Origin: an uncultured Bacteroidales bacterium
Lineage (GTDB): Bacteria > Bacteroidota > Bacteroidia > Bacteroidales > Paludibacteraceae
Assembly (NCBI GenBank): GCA_944321895.1
Contig: CALUNA010000006.1
Coordinates: forward strand, 1 to 64,000
DNA length: 64,000 bases
Direction of reading: 5' to 3'
In this document: positions 27,519-36,344 of the stretch, piece by piece
Layout: each line of letters begins with the position of its first letter
How positions within the stretch are numbered: position 1 is the first letter of the stretch
Notes under the pieces: generated by a model
The model's input: the letters and a program-made list of their open reading frames with translations, nothing else
The model's database searches: none
What the model was told of the DNA's origin: nothing
Program-made: the position numbers and the translations under genes

Positions 27519-29516
27519 TTATTGCCCGTATCCATAATCATTCCACAAAGTGCCGTTACTGGCTCCTACGTTGATACGGTAAATTGGCCAATAATGGCGG
27601 CTGTCGAGCAGATCTTCCGAATAGTAAAGATAATAATCGCTTGAATTCAAGTGGCGTATATCATCACTTGAGCTGTAAAAGATATTTTTTGCAACCCAAC
27701 CGTTATCGCTGTTAAACCATTCGGGACGCGAGTTTTCTCCGATATTCAATCCCCAAATGCTATCCATGAGATATACGTTTTGTGTTGCACCTGTATGGCG
27801 ATAGTCATCCGGAGTATCGGACAGGCGATATTTAAACCAAATGGAATCACTTGTTTGGGCATAAGTGCCTTCATGAGCGTTTAATGCAGCTATGTCAGCC
27901 ATGGCCTTCACCAAATTGTGTTTCAGCAAGCCCCAACGCATCAGATCATATTTGCGTATGTATTCGCCACATAGCTCGAACGCCCTTTCATTTATGATAT
28001 TTTCTATGTTGAGCGTTTTTGAGGTGAGTCCTGCACGCGCGCGTACTTTGTCGAAAGCGGCCTGAGGTGTCAGGTTGCAGGGGGTTGCAGAGGTGATATT
28101 CCCGCTTGTTGAAACCGCACCGGTATTGATATCGGTTGTAATTGGGCCAAGGCTTGCTTCTGCATACATCAGTAATACATCACCATAGCGAATAATCGGA
28201 TAGTCAATGCCGTCATCATTTGCGCCGCTATTATAATCGCGCGACATCCATTCTATACGATATTTTCCCAGATAGTAGCTTGCTACATTTTGATGTCGTT
28301 GCCACAAACGTTCTACACCATTCTCGCTCCCGGGAAATACCGTTAGACGGGTTGAGTCATTGGAATAGTTGTCTGATGCATCGTCGTTATACCAGCGGTA
28401 TGGCAGTACGGTTACGTCCTTCCGGAGATCACCATCTTCAAAAGCATAGACAAAAGTAGGCACGATGCTTTGAGCTGCATTGGTGGAACCGCTTACATAA
28501 TGTTTGAGTACGCCATCAAGGTTTGCGTCAGAGACAGATGATGTGTTGTAGTTCAAAAACTGACCGCGTCCATTGGCAACGAAGTCTATGACCCAAATGT
28601 ATTCTGTTTGTGAATAATCAGTCACTTCTGAACAGATGTCCTTGAATACTTCAGCAAACGTATCTTGGAATTTGTTATCTTCCTGGTTGATTATTTGTGC
28701 ACAAGCATCCATGGCTTCAGCATAAAGCTCCTGGCGCAAGGCGTCATCTTTTACATTCAATTGCACACCATAGGGTGCATTTCCGCTCGGATCAATATAA
28801 TCCGGACGCAATGCGTATCCTGCATACATTAAATCCATGCGGGCCAACAATGCTAATGCGGCTGCTTTGCTTGGGCGTCCTACATAATTGGTTGCATAGC
28901 CGGGACAGCCGGCAGACCAAGGCATTAGTTGTGCAGCTTGTTTTAAGTCTGTGCGCAATTGTTCGTAAATAATGTTACGATCATTTTTTGCAATGTTTAC
29001 TCCATCCGGATTTTTTGACAAGGATTCAAAACGTGGCGGCAAATCTCCCCAGAACTTGACCATTTCAAGATAAACAAATGAACGCAGGAACAAGGCTTCG
29101 CCAAGGAAGTAGGCGTATTCCGTATTGGTCGTATCCCCGTATTCACGGATTCCCTCAATAACATCGTTGGCACGTTCTATAGCCGTGTTCAGATATCCCC
29201 AAGGATCTTTTCCTCCATCGCGCGAAAGGTTTCCGGTAAGCTGATAATTGTATGTGTAGTATTCCGTGTCAGACCCTTTGTTGTTGTACTCGATATCGGT
29301 GTTCAGGCCTTGGTATCCACAAGACAAGCGGTTGCGGTATGAACGGTCCTGACCAAATTGGTCATAAATACCGGCAATGGCTTGTTCTGTACGGGTGAGA
29401 TTACTGAACACGTCTTCTTTACCTAAGGTGCTCGGTGAATCTGTTTCGAAAAAATCGGCACATGACGAAAACGACAGGATTCCCATCATGATTATCACAA
29501 TCCTAAAATTTTTCAT
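27519..29516 (-). CDS. SusD/RagB-family glycan-binding lipoprotein
   Basis: The 665-residue protein has a lipoprotein signal (MKNFRIVIIMMGILSFSSC) and the SusD start FFETDSPSTLGKEDVFSN. A RagB/SusD helical TPR-like core follows, with the family C-terminal pattern IINERAFELCGEYIRKYDLMRWG. It binds oligosaccharide at the outer surface and passes it to the SusC partner, which lies directly upstream (31-bp gap). The adjacent lyases point to pectic substrates. Length is at the upper end for the family. Confidence 0.92.
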   Translation of the reverse strand: MKNFRIVIIMMGILSFSSCADFFETDSPSTLGKEDVFSNLTRTEQAIAGIYDQFGQDRSYRNRLSCGYQGLNTDIEYNNKGSDTEYYTYNYQLTGNLSRDGGKDPWGYLNTAIERANDVIEGIREYGDTTNTEYAYFLGEALFLRSFVYLEMVKFWGDLPPRFESLSKNPDGVNIAKNDRNIIYEQLRTDLKQAAQLMPWSAGCPGYATNYVGRPSKAAALALLARMDLMYAGYALRPDYIDPSGNAPYGVQLNVKDDALRQELYAEAMDACAQIINQEDNKFQDTFAEVFKDICSEVTDYSQTEYIWVIDFVANGRGQFLNYNTSSVSDANLDGVLKHYVSGSTNAAQSIVPTFVYAFEDGDLRKDVTVLPYRWYNDDASDNYSNDSTRLTVFPGSENGVERLWQRHQNVASYYLGKYRIEWMSRDYNSGANDDGIDYPIIRYGDVLLMYAEASLGPITTDINTGAVSTSGNITSATPCNLTPQAAFDKVRARAGLTSKTLNIENIINERAFELCGEYIRKYDLMRWGLLKHNLVKAMADIAALNAHEGTYAQTSDSIWFKYRLSDTPDDYRHTGATQNVYLMDSIWGLNIGENSRPEWFNSDNGWVAKNIFYSSSDDIRHLNSSDYYLYYSEDLLDSRHYWPIYRINVGASNGTLWNDYGYGQ

Positions 29517-29547
29517 ATTGATTGACATTATTGCTTAATTCATTTTG

Positions 29548-32500
29548 TTAAAAAGACAAATTGAGTCCCACATTAAATCCACGGGTTTTGGGATATGCTG
29601 ACCAGTCAACGCCAATAGCCAACGGATTTTGGCTTGAACGTGTGTCAACTTCAGGATCTGCGCCAGAATAGTTGGTCAGACAAAAGAGGTTCGAGGCTTG
29701 GAAATAAACGCGTAATCGTGAGATATGGGCTTTTTCTATCCACTTGTCGGGCAAGGTATAGCCAACTGTCAGATTCGCCAGTCTTAAAAAGGATGCATCT
29801 TCCACATATTGGTCTGTCAGGGCCAGGTTTGCTACCACAGGATTGGCAGAAGTAGCGCCGGAATTCGATTCGTTCAGAGCAGCTGCCATTGCAATGTATG
29901 CATCACCTGACAAAATGCCGTTGACGGCATTTGAAGCGTAGGAAGCCGGAATATAATCACCGTTTTCAGTAAAAAGCGAATAACGGTTTCCATAAGCTAC
30001 GGACTGCAATTTGTTCTGCAGCTTGGAGCTATTATACATGGTGGTAAAATCCAGAGCGGTCAGGTTTACTACGTCATTTCCATAAGAATATGTGAAGTTG
30101 GCTCCAAAATCAATTTGTCCCCATGATTCTCCTCCAACGTATGCTGACAGACTGAAGCCTCCTGAAAAGTCGGGCATTGTATTGCCGATTACCGTGCGGT
30201 CATCACCGGATATGCCTTCCACACCATCAGTATCAACTATTTTCGGCATACCTGGACGAGCTCCATTAGTACTTAACGGAGTTTCTATCACATTACCGTT
30301 TTCATCAAGCCATTGTCCTGTGCGTGTATTGTAGCTACTGAAATCTTCTGCCGTATACCAACCATCCGTTTTAAAGCCATATACCTGGCCAATGGGTGAT
30401 CCTTCTGTTACCAGAAATTCATCGCTGTTCTGATAGTTGGCAGAAAAACAACTGGAGCTGATGGCAATGCTTTCCATGCCGCCAAGGTCAACCACCATAT
30501 TGCGGTTGATGCTAATGTTTGCATCGATAGTCAGTCCATAAGACAAGCGTTTGCTGTTATGGTCCAGGGCGATACCGCGGATTGAAAAATCGATTCCTCT
30601 GTTCTCTGTCGAGCCGATGTTGCGGTATTGGTAATTATATCCGCCAGCCGGCAGATTGAAAAGCAATATCAAATCACGTGTGTTGTTCAAGTAGAGGTCA
30701 AGTGCACCTGACAAACGTTCATTGAAAAAACCATAGTCAAGGCCAAGATCGCGTGTAATGGTTGTTTCCCATTTCAAATCCGGATTGGCACAAATTTTAT
30801 CGCTTCCTCCTGAAGTCAGGATAGTGGCTGTTCCGCCTCCAAAGGCTCCTGTATAAGATGTTGTGCTGGATGCATAATTAAAATCCAGATAACCTAAGTC
30901 AACATTGTTGTTGCCGGCCGTACCGTATGAAAATCTCCATTTCAGGTTAGATAACCAGTTGCTGGCTCCTTTCATCCAAGATTCGTCACTCATACGCCAT
31001 GCAACGGCAACTGATGGGAAGTATCCCCATTGGTTGCCTTGTGAGAAGCGTGTGGAAGCATCAGCGCGCATTGTCGCTGTCAGATAATAACGACCCATAT
31101 AGTCGTAATTGGCTCTTCCGAAGAACGACAACATGTTGTCATTGGCTGCGATGGTATTGGAATAGTCAAATGCGATGGCCTGATTCAAGTAATTGAAAAT
31201 ATCCTCGCCTGTATACGTGGTTTCATAGCCGTAACCATAAAAGATTTTTTCCTCACCATGGTTTACTATGGTTTCTTCACCGAGCAGGAGGCTGAAATTA
31301 TGGCCATCTCCCCATTCATCTTTATATTCGAATGTATTGGAGTTCCGTAACCGTGTATCAATATCATCTCTGACGATAACATTTCCCATTCCCATTGCGC
31401 CGGATTCATTGGAACCTGTGACACTGGCAATAAAGGCAGGAGCCGGATTGGAACGTGAATAATACGAAGTCGGACCATAATAGCGGTTGCGATTCTGGTA
31501 GCGGCCTTCATAACCGACTTCTGTGCGCAATGTGAATTTTTTGGCAAATTTCCAGGATGCATAACCGTTTAACGTGTATTTCTCATCCGATTTGGTTTGC
31601 CAGTTGTGGTTAATTGTGGTAATCGGATCAAAAAGCGAACCGTATGATTCGTAATCATCAATGTTGTTATCGTCGCGTGACAACAAAGTTACGGGAGTAT
31701 ATGCCACTGCATTTCGTACACGTGACTGGGTTTTGGATCCAGAATCTTCGGATGTGTTTGAACCGGCTCCCAATATTTCCGTATTGGTATATCGAGCAGT
31801 AACGCCAATGGTAATATCTTTGATAGGTTTGAATTTTCCCTTGAATGAGATATTGTCGCGTTTATAATTTGATGCATACATGATTGCATCATCATCTATG
31901 CGGTTGTAACTGAGGTTGAAGTTGGCGTTTTTGTTGCCACCAGAAACAGAAACGCTATGATTCGAGTTAAACCCCTGATGGTTATAGTTATTGTCCAAAC
32001 CGTCCAATGCGCTTCCTGGTGCATCATTGAGGCTTTCGCCCCATGTGGGGCCGAAAGTGGCTCTTTGCCATTCTGTAGCAGGAGAATTTCCCCAATAATC
32101 AAGCAATTCCGATATGGATGTCTGGTAGCTGGAATTGGAACCGTTGTCTATGTAGTATTGGTCAAAATACTTTGAAAAATTACTGGCTATGCCGGACGCG
32201 CGGCCATTCGCATTCAGGTAGGCGTACTCATATTGCAGTAATGTATAATCACGCGCATTCATCATCTCATATTTGTTGGCCATACGTTTCCAGCCTACAT
32301 AGCCGTTGTAGTCCACTGTAATGGTATTTTTTTCTCCGGTCGTGCTGGCATCTTTTGTCGTGATGATAATTACGCCATTTGCACCTTGTGCTCCATATAT
32401 GGCTGTTGCAGCGGCATCTTTCAATACATCTATGCTCTGAATATCTGTGGGTGGAATGTCGCTTATGCTACTTACCGGGAATCCATCTACAATGTAAAGG

Positions 32501-33054
32501 GGGTCATTGCTTTGTGTTAACGAACCTCCTCCACGTACACGGATTTTAATTTCCGCATCCGGTGAACCTTCGGTTGTTGTAACCTGTACTCCGGCCATTT
32601 TACCCTGAATGGCTTCGGCCGCGCTGGTTACCGGAATGTCTTTCAGCTGTTCGGCACTTACGGACGAAACCGAGGTTACCAGGTCGCGTTTCTTGGTTGT
32701 TCCATAACCGGTAACCACTACTTCATCGATTAATTGTGTGTCTTCCTGTAGGGTAACATTGATTACGCTCCCGGTGATGGCTACTTCTTCTGTTTTCATT
32801 CCCATAAAGGAGAAAACCAATGTCTGGGCATCGGCTGGAACATCCAGTGTGTAATGGCCATCAAAATCGGTCACAGTTCCAATTGTCGTCCCTTTGACAA
32901 CGACTGAGGCTGCAATCACCGTTTCACCCGTAGCATCTACTACCGTACCGGAAATCGTCTTGGTCTGAGCTTGCAATCCTGCGGACAGAAACAAAAGCAG
33001 ACATGCCAGAATGCCTGTTCTCTGCGCAAAAAAACGTTGCTTGTTCTTTTTCAT
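29548..33054 (-). CDS. SusC/RagA-family TonB-dependent outer-membrane transporter
   Basis: The 1168-residue protein has a signal peptide, a carboxypeptidase-regulatory-like beta domain (KTISGTVVDATGETVIAASV, FSFMGMKTEEVAI), a TonB box near EVVVTGYGTTKKRDL, a plug domain (IQGKMAGVQVTTTEGSPDAEIKIRV in part) and a 22-strand barrel ending in a hydrophobic F. It imports oligosaccharides with SusD and TonB energy. No STN signalling domain is present, so it is not coupled to an anti-sigma system by this route. It is the first gene of the pectin-type locus. The ATG at 33054 starts the signal peptide. Confidence 0.93.
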   Translation of the reverse strand: MKKNKQRFFAQRTGILACLLLFLSAGLQAQTKTISGTVVDATGETVIAASVVVKGTTIGTVTDFDGHYTLDVPADAQTLVFSFMGMKTEEVAITGSVINVTLQEDTQLIDEVVVTGYGTTKKRDLVTSVSSVSAEQLKDIPVTSAAEAIQGKMAGVQVTTTEGSPDAEIKIRVRGGGSLTQSNDPLYIVDGFPVSSISDIPPTDIQSIDVLKDAAATAIYGAQGANGVIIITTKDASTTGEKNTITVDYNGYVGWKRMANKYEMMNARDYTLLQYEYAYLNANGRASGIASNFSKYFDQYYIDNGSNSSYQTSISELLDYWGNSPATEWQRATFGPTWGESLNDAPGSALDGLDNNYNHQGFNSNHSVSVSGGNKNANFNLSYNRIDDDAIMYASNYKRDNISFKGKFKPIKDITIGVTARYTNTEILGAGSNTSEDSGSKTQSRVRNAVAYTPVTLLSRDDNNIDDYESYGSLFDPITTINHNWQTKSDEKYTLNGYASWKFAKKFTLRTEVGYEGRYQNRNRYYGPTSYYSRSNPAPAFIASVTGSNESGAMGMGNVIVRDDIDTRLRNSNTFEYKDEWGDGHNFSLLLGEETIVNHGEEKIFYGYGYETTYTGEDIFNYLNQAIAFDYSNTIAANDNMLSFFGRANYDYMGRYYLTATMRADASTRFSQGNQWGYFPSVAVAWRMSDESWMKGASNWLSNLKWRFSYGTAGNNNVDLGYLDFNYASSTTSYTGAFGGGTATILTSGGSDKICANPDLKWETTITRDLGLDYGFFNERLSGALDLYLNNTRDLILLFNLPAGGYNYQYRNIGSTENRGIDFSIRGIALDHNSKRLSYGLTIDANISINRNMVVDLGGMESIAISSSCFSANYQNSDEFLVTEGSPIGQVYGFKTDGWYTAEDFSSYNTRTGQWLDENGNVIETPLSTNGARPGMPKIVDTDGVEGISGDDRTVIGNTMPDFSGGFSLSAYVGGESWGQIDFGANFTYSYGNDVVNLTALDFTTMYNSSKLQNKLQSVAYGNRYSLFTENGDYIPASYASNAVNGILSGDAYIAMAAALNESNSGATSANPVVANLALTDQYVEDASFLRLANLTVGYTLPDKWIEKAHISRLRVYFQASNLFCLTNYSGADPEVDTRSSQNPLAIGVDWSAYPKTRGFNVGLNLSF

Positions 33055-33393
33055 TTTCAGTTTGTTAAAATTAAGTAAAGATAATTGTTGGTCTTGCAAA
33101 ACCCAAGTCATGGAGGCCTTGAATTTTACGTTGCAAAATTAGAATGACATATCAGGCCACATGTGCAAAATATGACGTTTATGGGATAAAATTTGACGGC
33201 ATTATTTACCTCAGAATGTACTGGTGATTGCTGCAGGGGACCACATGCAATGTGTACAGACAAAAGCAGTGTGATTGTTTATGAGATTCACACGGTTTTT
33301 CCGCATTTTGGTTTTTTTATCCATATTTTTCCCTATCTTTGCCGTGGACTAAAATCCTTGCGGGAGACTATTTAATTTAAATTCCATGATATT
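33055..33393. promoter_or_regulatory. Divergent promoter region between susC and DUF4301
   Basis: A minus-strand TAATTTTG at 33134-33141 can serve as the -7 element of the susCD operon, leaving an 80-nt leader. A plus-strand TATCTTTG at 33334-33341 lies 53 bp before the DUF4301 ATG. No clear regulator site or gene is visible in the rest. No hybrid two-component or ECF sigma regulator is adjacent. Confidence 0.55.
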
Positions 33394-34896
33394 ATGAATT
33401 TTACACAACAAGACAAAGAGCAGTTTGTACAAAAGGGAATCGATGTTGCCCAGGTTGAAGCACAATTGGAATCTTTTGCAAAGGGGTTTCCTGCCTTGCA
33501 GATTAGGTCGGTAGCTTCTGTTGGCAATGGCATCATGCAAATTGATGAAACCAACAAAAATTATTTCTTGAATGAGTGGAAGAATTACCTCAAGGGTGAT
33601 AATACCATTGTCAAATTCGTACCTGCATCGGGAGCGGCGAGCCGTATGTTCAAAGACCTTTTTGAGTATGCCGAAAATCCAGACAGTACAGAAAACGACT
33701 TTATCCGGAAGTTTTTTGCAGGCATCAATCATTTTGCCTTTTATGACGATTTGAACGAGGTATGTCAAAAATACGAAGGTAAAAATGTCAATGAACTGAT
33801 GATTGCCGGCGAAATGAGGACCATCATTCATCACTTGCTTAAAATAGATGGCCTGAACTATGGCTTCCTGCCCAAAGGACTGTTGAAGTTCCATTCCTAT
33901 CCGGGGGAGCAACGGACTCCTGCCTTGGAGCATCTGGTAGAAGGTGCGCTTTATGCCAACACGCGGCAAAATACGGTAAATATACATTTTACCATATCTG
34001 CAGAACACAGGGCGTTGTTCCAGCAACATATAGCGGAACATTTGGCAGCATATGAAGACAAATTCGGTATCAAATACAATGTCAGTTTTTCAGAACAAAA
34101 ACCGAGTACGGATACCATCGCCGTGGACGCCAATAATGAGCCATTCCGTGAAAATGGAAAGATTTTGTTCCGGCCGGGAGGACACGGTGCGCTGATAGAA
34201 AACCTGAATGAAATAAACGCTGATGTCATTTTTATTAAAAACATAGACAATGTCGTGCCGGACAGGCTCAAGGAACCGACCATAAAATACAAGCAACTGA
34301 TTGCGGGAATTCTGGTCAACATTCAAAAGCAGACATTTGCATATTTGCGGGAACTTGAAAACAAGGAAATTACGGATGCCAAATTGACCATTATCCGTCA
34401 ATTCTGCGAAGAACGCCTGAACAATCATCTGGACAACATAAACGAGCTGGACCGCGACGAGCTGATTGCATATCTGTTCCGCAAACTGAACAGGCCCATA
34501 CGCATATGCGGAATGGTCAAAAACTCCGGCGAGCCGGGAGGAGGACCATTTATGACAGTAAATCCGGATGGCAGCGTTTCACCACAGATTCTGGAAAGTT
34601 CGCAGATAAAAGACAAATCAATGATGCAGCAGGCCACCCATTTCAACCCGGTGGATCTGGTGTGTGGTGTGCGTAATTATCGGGGCGAAAAATTCCAGTT
34701 GCCTGAATACGTAGACAAAAACACAGGTTTCATTTCGGAAAAATCAAAAAACGGAAAAGCGCTTAAAGCCCTGGAACTTCCCGGATTATGGAATGGAGCC
34801 ATGAGCGACTGGAACACTATCTTTGTGGAAGTCCCTGCCGAGACATTCAATCCTGTCAAGACGGTAAACGACCTGTTGCGGCCTGAACATCAATAA
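33394..34896 (+). CDS. DUF4301 family protein
   Basis: The 500-residue cytoplasmic protein matches, from memory, the Bacteroidota family DUF4301. Features are FVPASGAASRMFKDL near residue 73, which resembles a nucleotidyltransferase glycine-rich loop, FRPGGHGALIENLNE and KNSGEPGGGPF. A sugar-nucleotide transferase-like role is only an inference. There are no membrane segments or signal. It is a single-gene unit divergent from susC. Confidence 0.7.
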   Translation: MNFTQQDKEQFVQKGIDVAQVEAQLESFAKGFPALQIRSVASVGNGIMQIDETNKNYFLNEWKNYLKGDNTIVKFVPASGAASRMFKDLFEYAENPDSTENDFIRKFFAGINHFAFYDDLNEVCQKYEGKNVNELMIAGEMRTIIHHLLKIDGLNYGFLPKGLLKFHSYPGEQRTPALEHLVEGALYANTRQNTVNIHFTISAEHRALFQQHIAEHLAAYEDKFGIKYNVSFSEQKPSTDTIAVDANNEPFRENGKILFRPGGHGALIENLNEINADVIFIKNIDNVVPDRLKEPTIKYKQLIAGILVNIQKQTFAYLRELENKEITDAKLTIIRQFCEERLNNHLDNINELDRDELIAYLFRKLNRPIRICGMVKNSGEPGGGPFMTVNPDGSVSPQILESSQIKDKSMMQQATHFNPVDLVCGVRNYRGEKFQLPEYVDKNTGFISEKSKNGKALKALELPGLWNGAMSDWNTIFVEVPAETFNPVKTVNDLLRPEHQ

Positions 34897-35082
34897 TTCC
34901 GACTATTCGGGAAGACAACCTGTAATGTCGCAGTGGTGTCAAAACATGATAATATTCCGTCATTTAATCCACACATGGGACAAATGTGACATGTATTTTT
35001 GCAGCATGGTAACAGTCCTGCCATAAAATGGACATACCTGCTTACATAATGGATTTTTTGATGGTTAGTGAATTAATATGGG

Positions 35083-35115
35083 AATCCCTGGCTCGTGAGA
35101 GTCGGGGATTTTTTT
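35083..35115 (+). terminator. Intrinsic terminator upstream of the lacI-type gene
   Basis: AATCCC and GCTC pair with GAG and GGGATT around GTGA, with a small internal loop, followed by seven T residues. It lies 187 bp after DUF4301. It may end that transcript or a small RNA starting near 35008. Positions 34897-35082 hold no gene. Confidence 0.7.
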
Positions 35116-35197
35116 GCTTTTGAAAAGGCATATCCGTGAAAAATGTTGTCGGATGAAGAAAACGGCTGAAATTCTTGCTTCATAATGCAACGCAAAC

Positions 35198-35211
35198 CGC
35201 AAACGATTGCG
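35198..35211. promoter_or_regulatory. LacI-type operator palindrome
   Basis: CGCAAACGATTGCG is a near-perfect palindrome with a central CG, close to the PurR/LacI-family operator form. It sits 16 bp upstream of the -33 element of the lacI-type gene, which suggests autoregulation. Confidence 0.55.
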
Positions 35212-35227
35212 ATTTTTTGTGCAAAAA

Positions 35228-35259
35228 TTTGTTTTTATCACATACATATCGTATTTTTG
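35228..35259 (+). promoter_or_regulatory. Promoter of the lacI-type gene and GH65
   Basis: TTTG at 35228-35231, a 20-bp spacer and TATTTTTG at 35252-35259, 25 bp before the ATG at 35285. Confidence 0.75.
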
Positions 35260-35284
35260 GACACTCGTTTGTCTGTCTCTTCCA

Positions 35285-36307
35285 ATGAAAAAGCCCATTA
35301 CGATTAAAGACATAGCCAAAGCACTGAACATATCGGCATCGACCGTATCGCGCGCGCTGAAAGATCATCCTGACATAAGCCAGGAAACCAAGGATATTGT
35401 GAATGCCTATGCGAAAAACAATAATTATAAACCTAATGCATTGGCATCCAACTTGCGAATGAGCATCAACAATACCATTGGCGTGATTGTTCCGGAGATT
35501 GTCCATTTCTTCTTTTCTTCTATTCTGGCAGGCATTGAGGATTACGCAAATCGGAACGGCTACAATGTTATCATATGCCAGTCGAATGAACGTACGGACA
35601 AGGAAATCAAGAATGTGCAGGCAATGATCAACAGCCGGGTTGCCGGCATCCTGCTGTGCTTGTCCAGCGAAACGACAACGTACGGCCATTTGCAGGAAAT
35701 TGTAGACAATGAAATCCCGTTGGTGCTTTTTTTCCGGACAAGCACGGCCGTGCCAGCCGATCAAGTGGTGGTGGATGACTATACGGGAGCTTATGAGGCC
35801 GTGGAATACCTGATACAAACGGGCTGCAAACGCATTGCGTTTTATAGTTCGCCCCTGCATCTGGATATCTCCAGAAACAGAAGGAACGGCTACATGGATG
35901 CGCTGTCGCATTACGGTATTCCTGCTGATGAGAAATTGATAAAAATATGTGACACGCGTGAAGAAGCCATTATCATAACTCCGGAACTGCTGGACTCGCC
36001 AGACAGGCCGGATGGCTTTCTGGCCATGAACGACCATTGCGCAGCCGGTATCCTTTATGCTACCAAGCTGGCCGGATTGAATGTCCCTTATGACGTTGCC
36101 ATTTGCGGTTTTTCAGATGGAGAAATAGCCAAGTCTTGCGATCCGATGCTTACTACGGTGGAACAGCATGGGCACGAAATAGGCAGGTCCGCAACGGAAA
36201 TGCTGATAAACCGCATCCATGAAAGTCGGGAAAACACCGGTCGGCAGGCGCCGTTGCGCAAAAATACAATTGAAACCAATCTGATCATTAGGGGAACTAC
36301 CAAATGA
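35285..36307 (+). CDS. LacI-family transcriptional regulator
   Basis: The 340-residue protein has an N-terminal helix-turn-helix (TIKDIAKALNISASTVSRAL), a hinge region near residue 50 and a periplasmic-binding-protein-like effector domain. Its ligand is likely a sugar handled by the GH65 protein encoded 37 bp downstream. The frame extends upstream, but the ATG at 35285 is chosen because the promoter lies within the extension. The palindrome at 35198-35211 is its likely operator. Confidence 0.9.
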   Translation: MKKPITIKDIAKALNISASTVSRALKDHPDISQETKDIVNAYAKNNNYKPNALASNLRMSINNTIGVIVPEIVHFFFSSILAGIEDYANRNGYNVIICQSNERTDKEIKNVQAMINSRVAGILLCLSSETTTYGHLQEIVDNEIPLVLFFRTSTAVPADQVVVDDYTGAYEAVEYLIQTGCKRIAFYSSPLHLDISRNRRNGYMDALSHYGIPADEKLIKICDTREEAIIITPELLDSPDRPDGFLAMNDHCAAGILYATKLAGLNVPYDVAICGFSDGEIAKSCDPMLTTVEQHGHEIGRSATEMLINRIHESRENTGRQAPLRKNTIETNLIIRGTTK

Positions 36308-36344
36308 GCAGGAATATGACAACACAAAAAACAAAATACCACTT

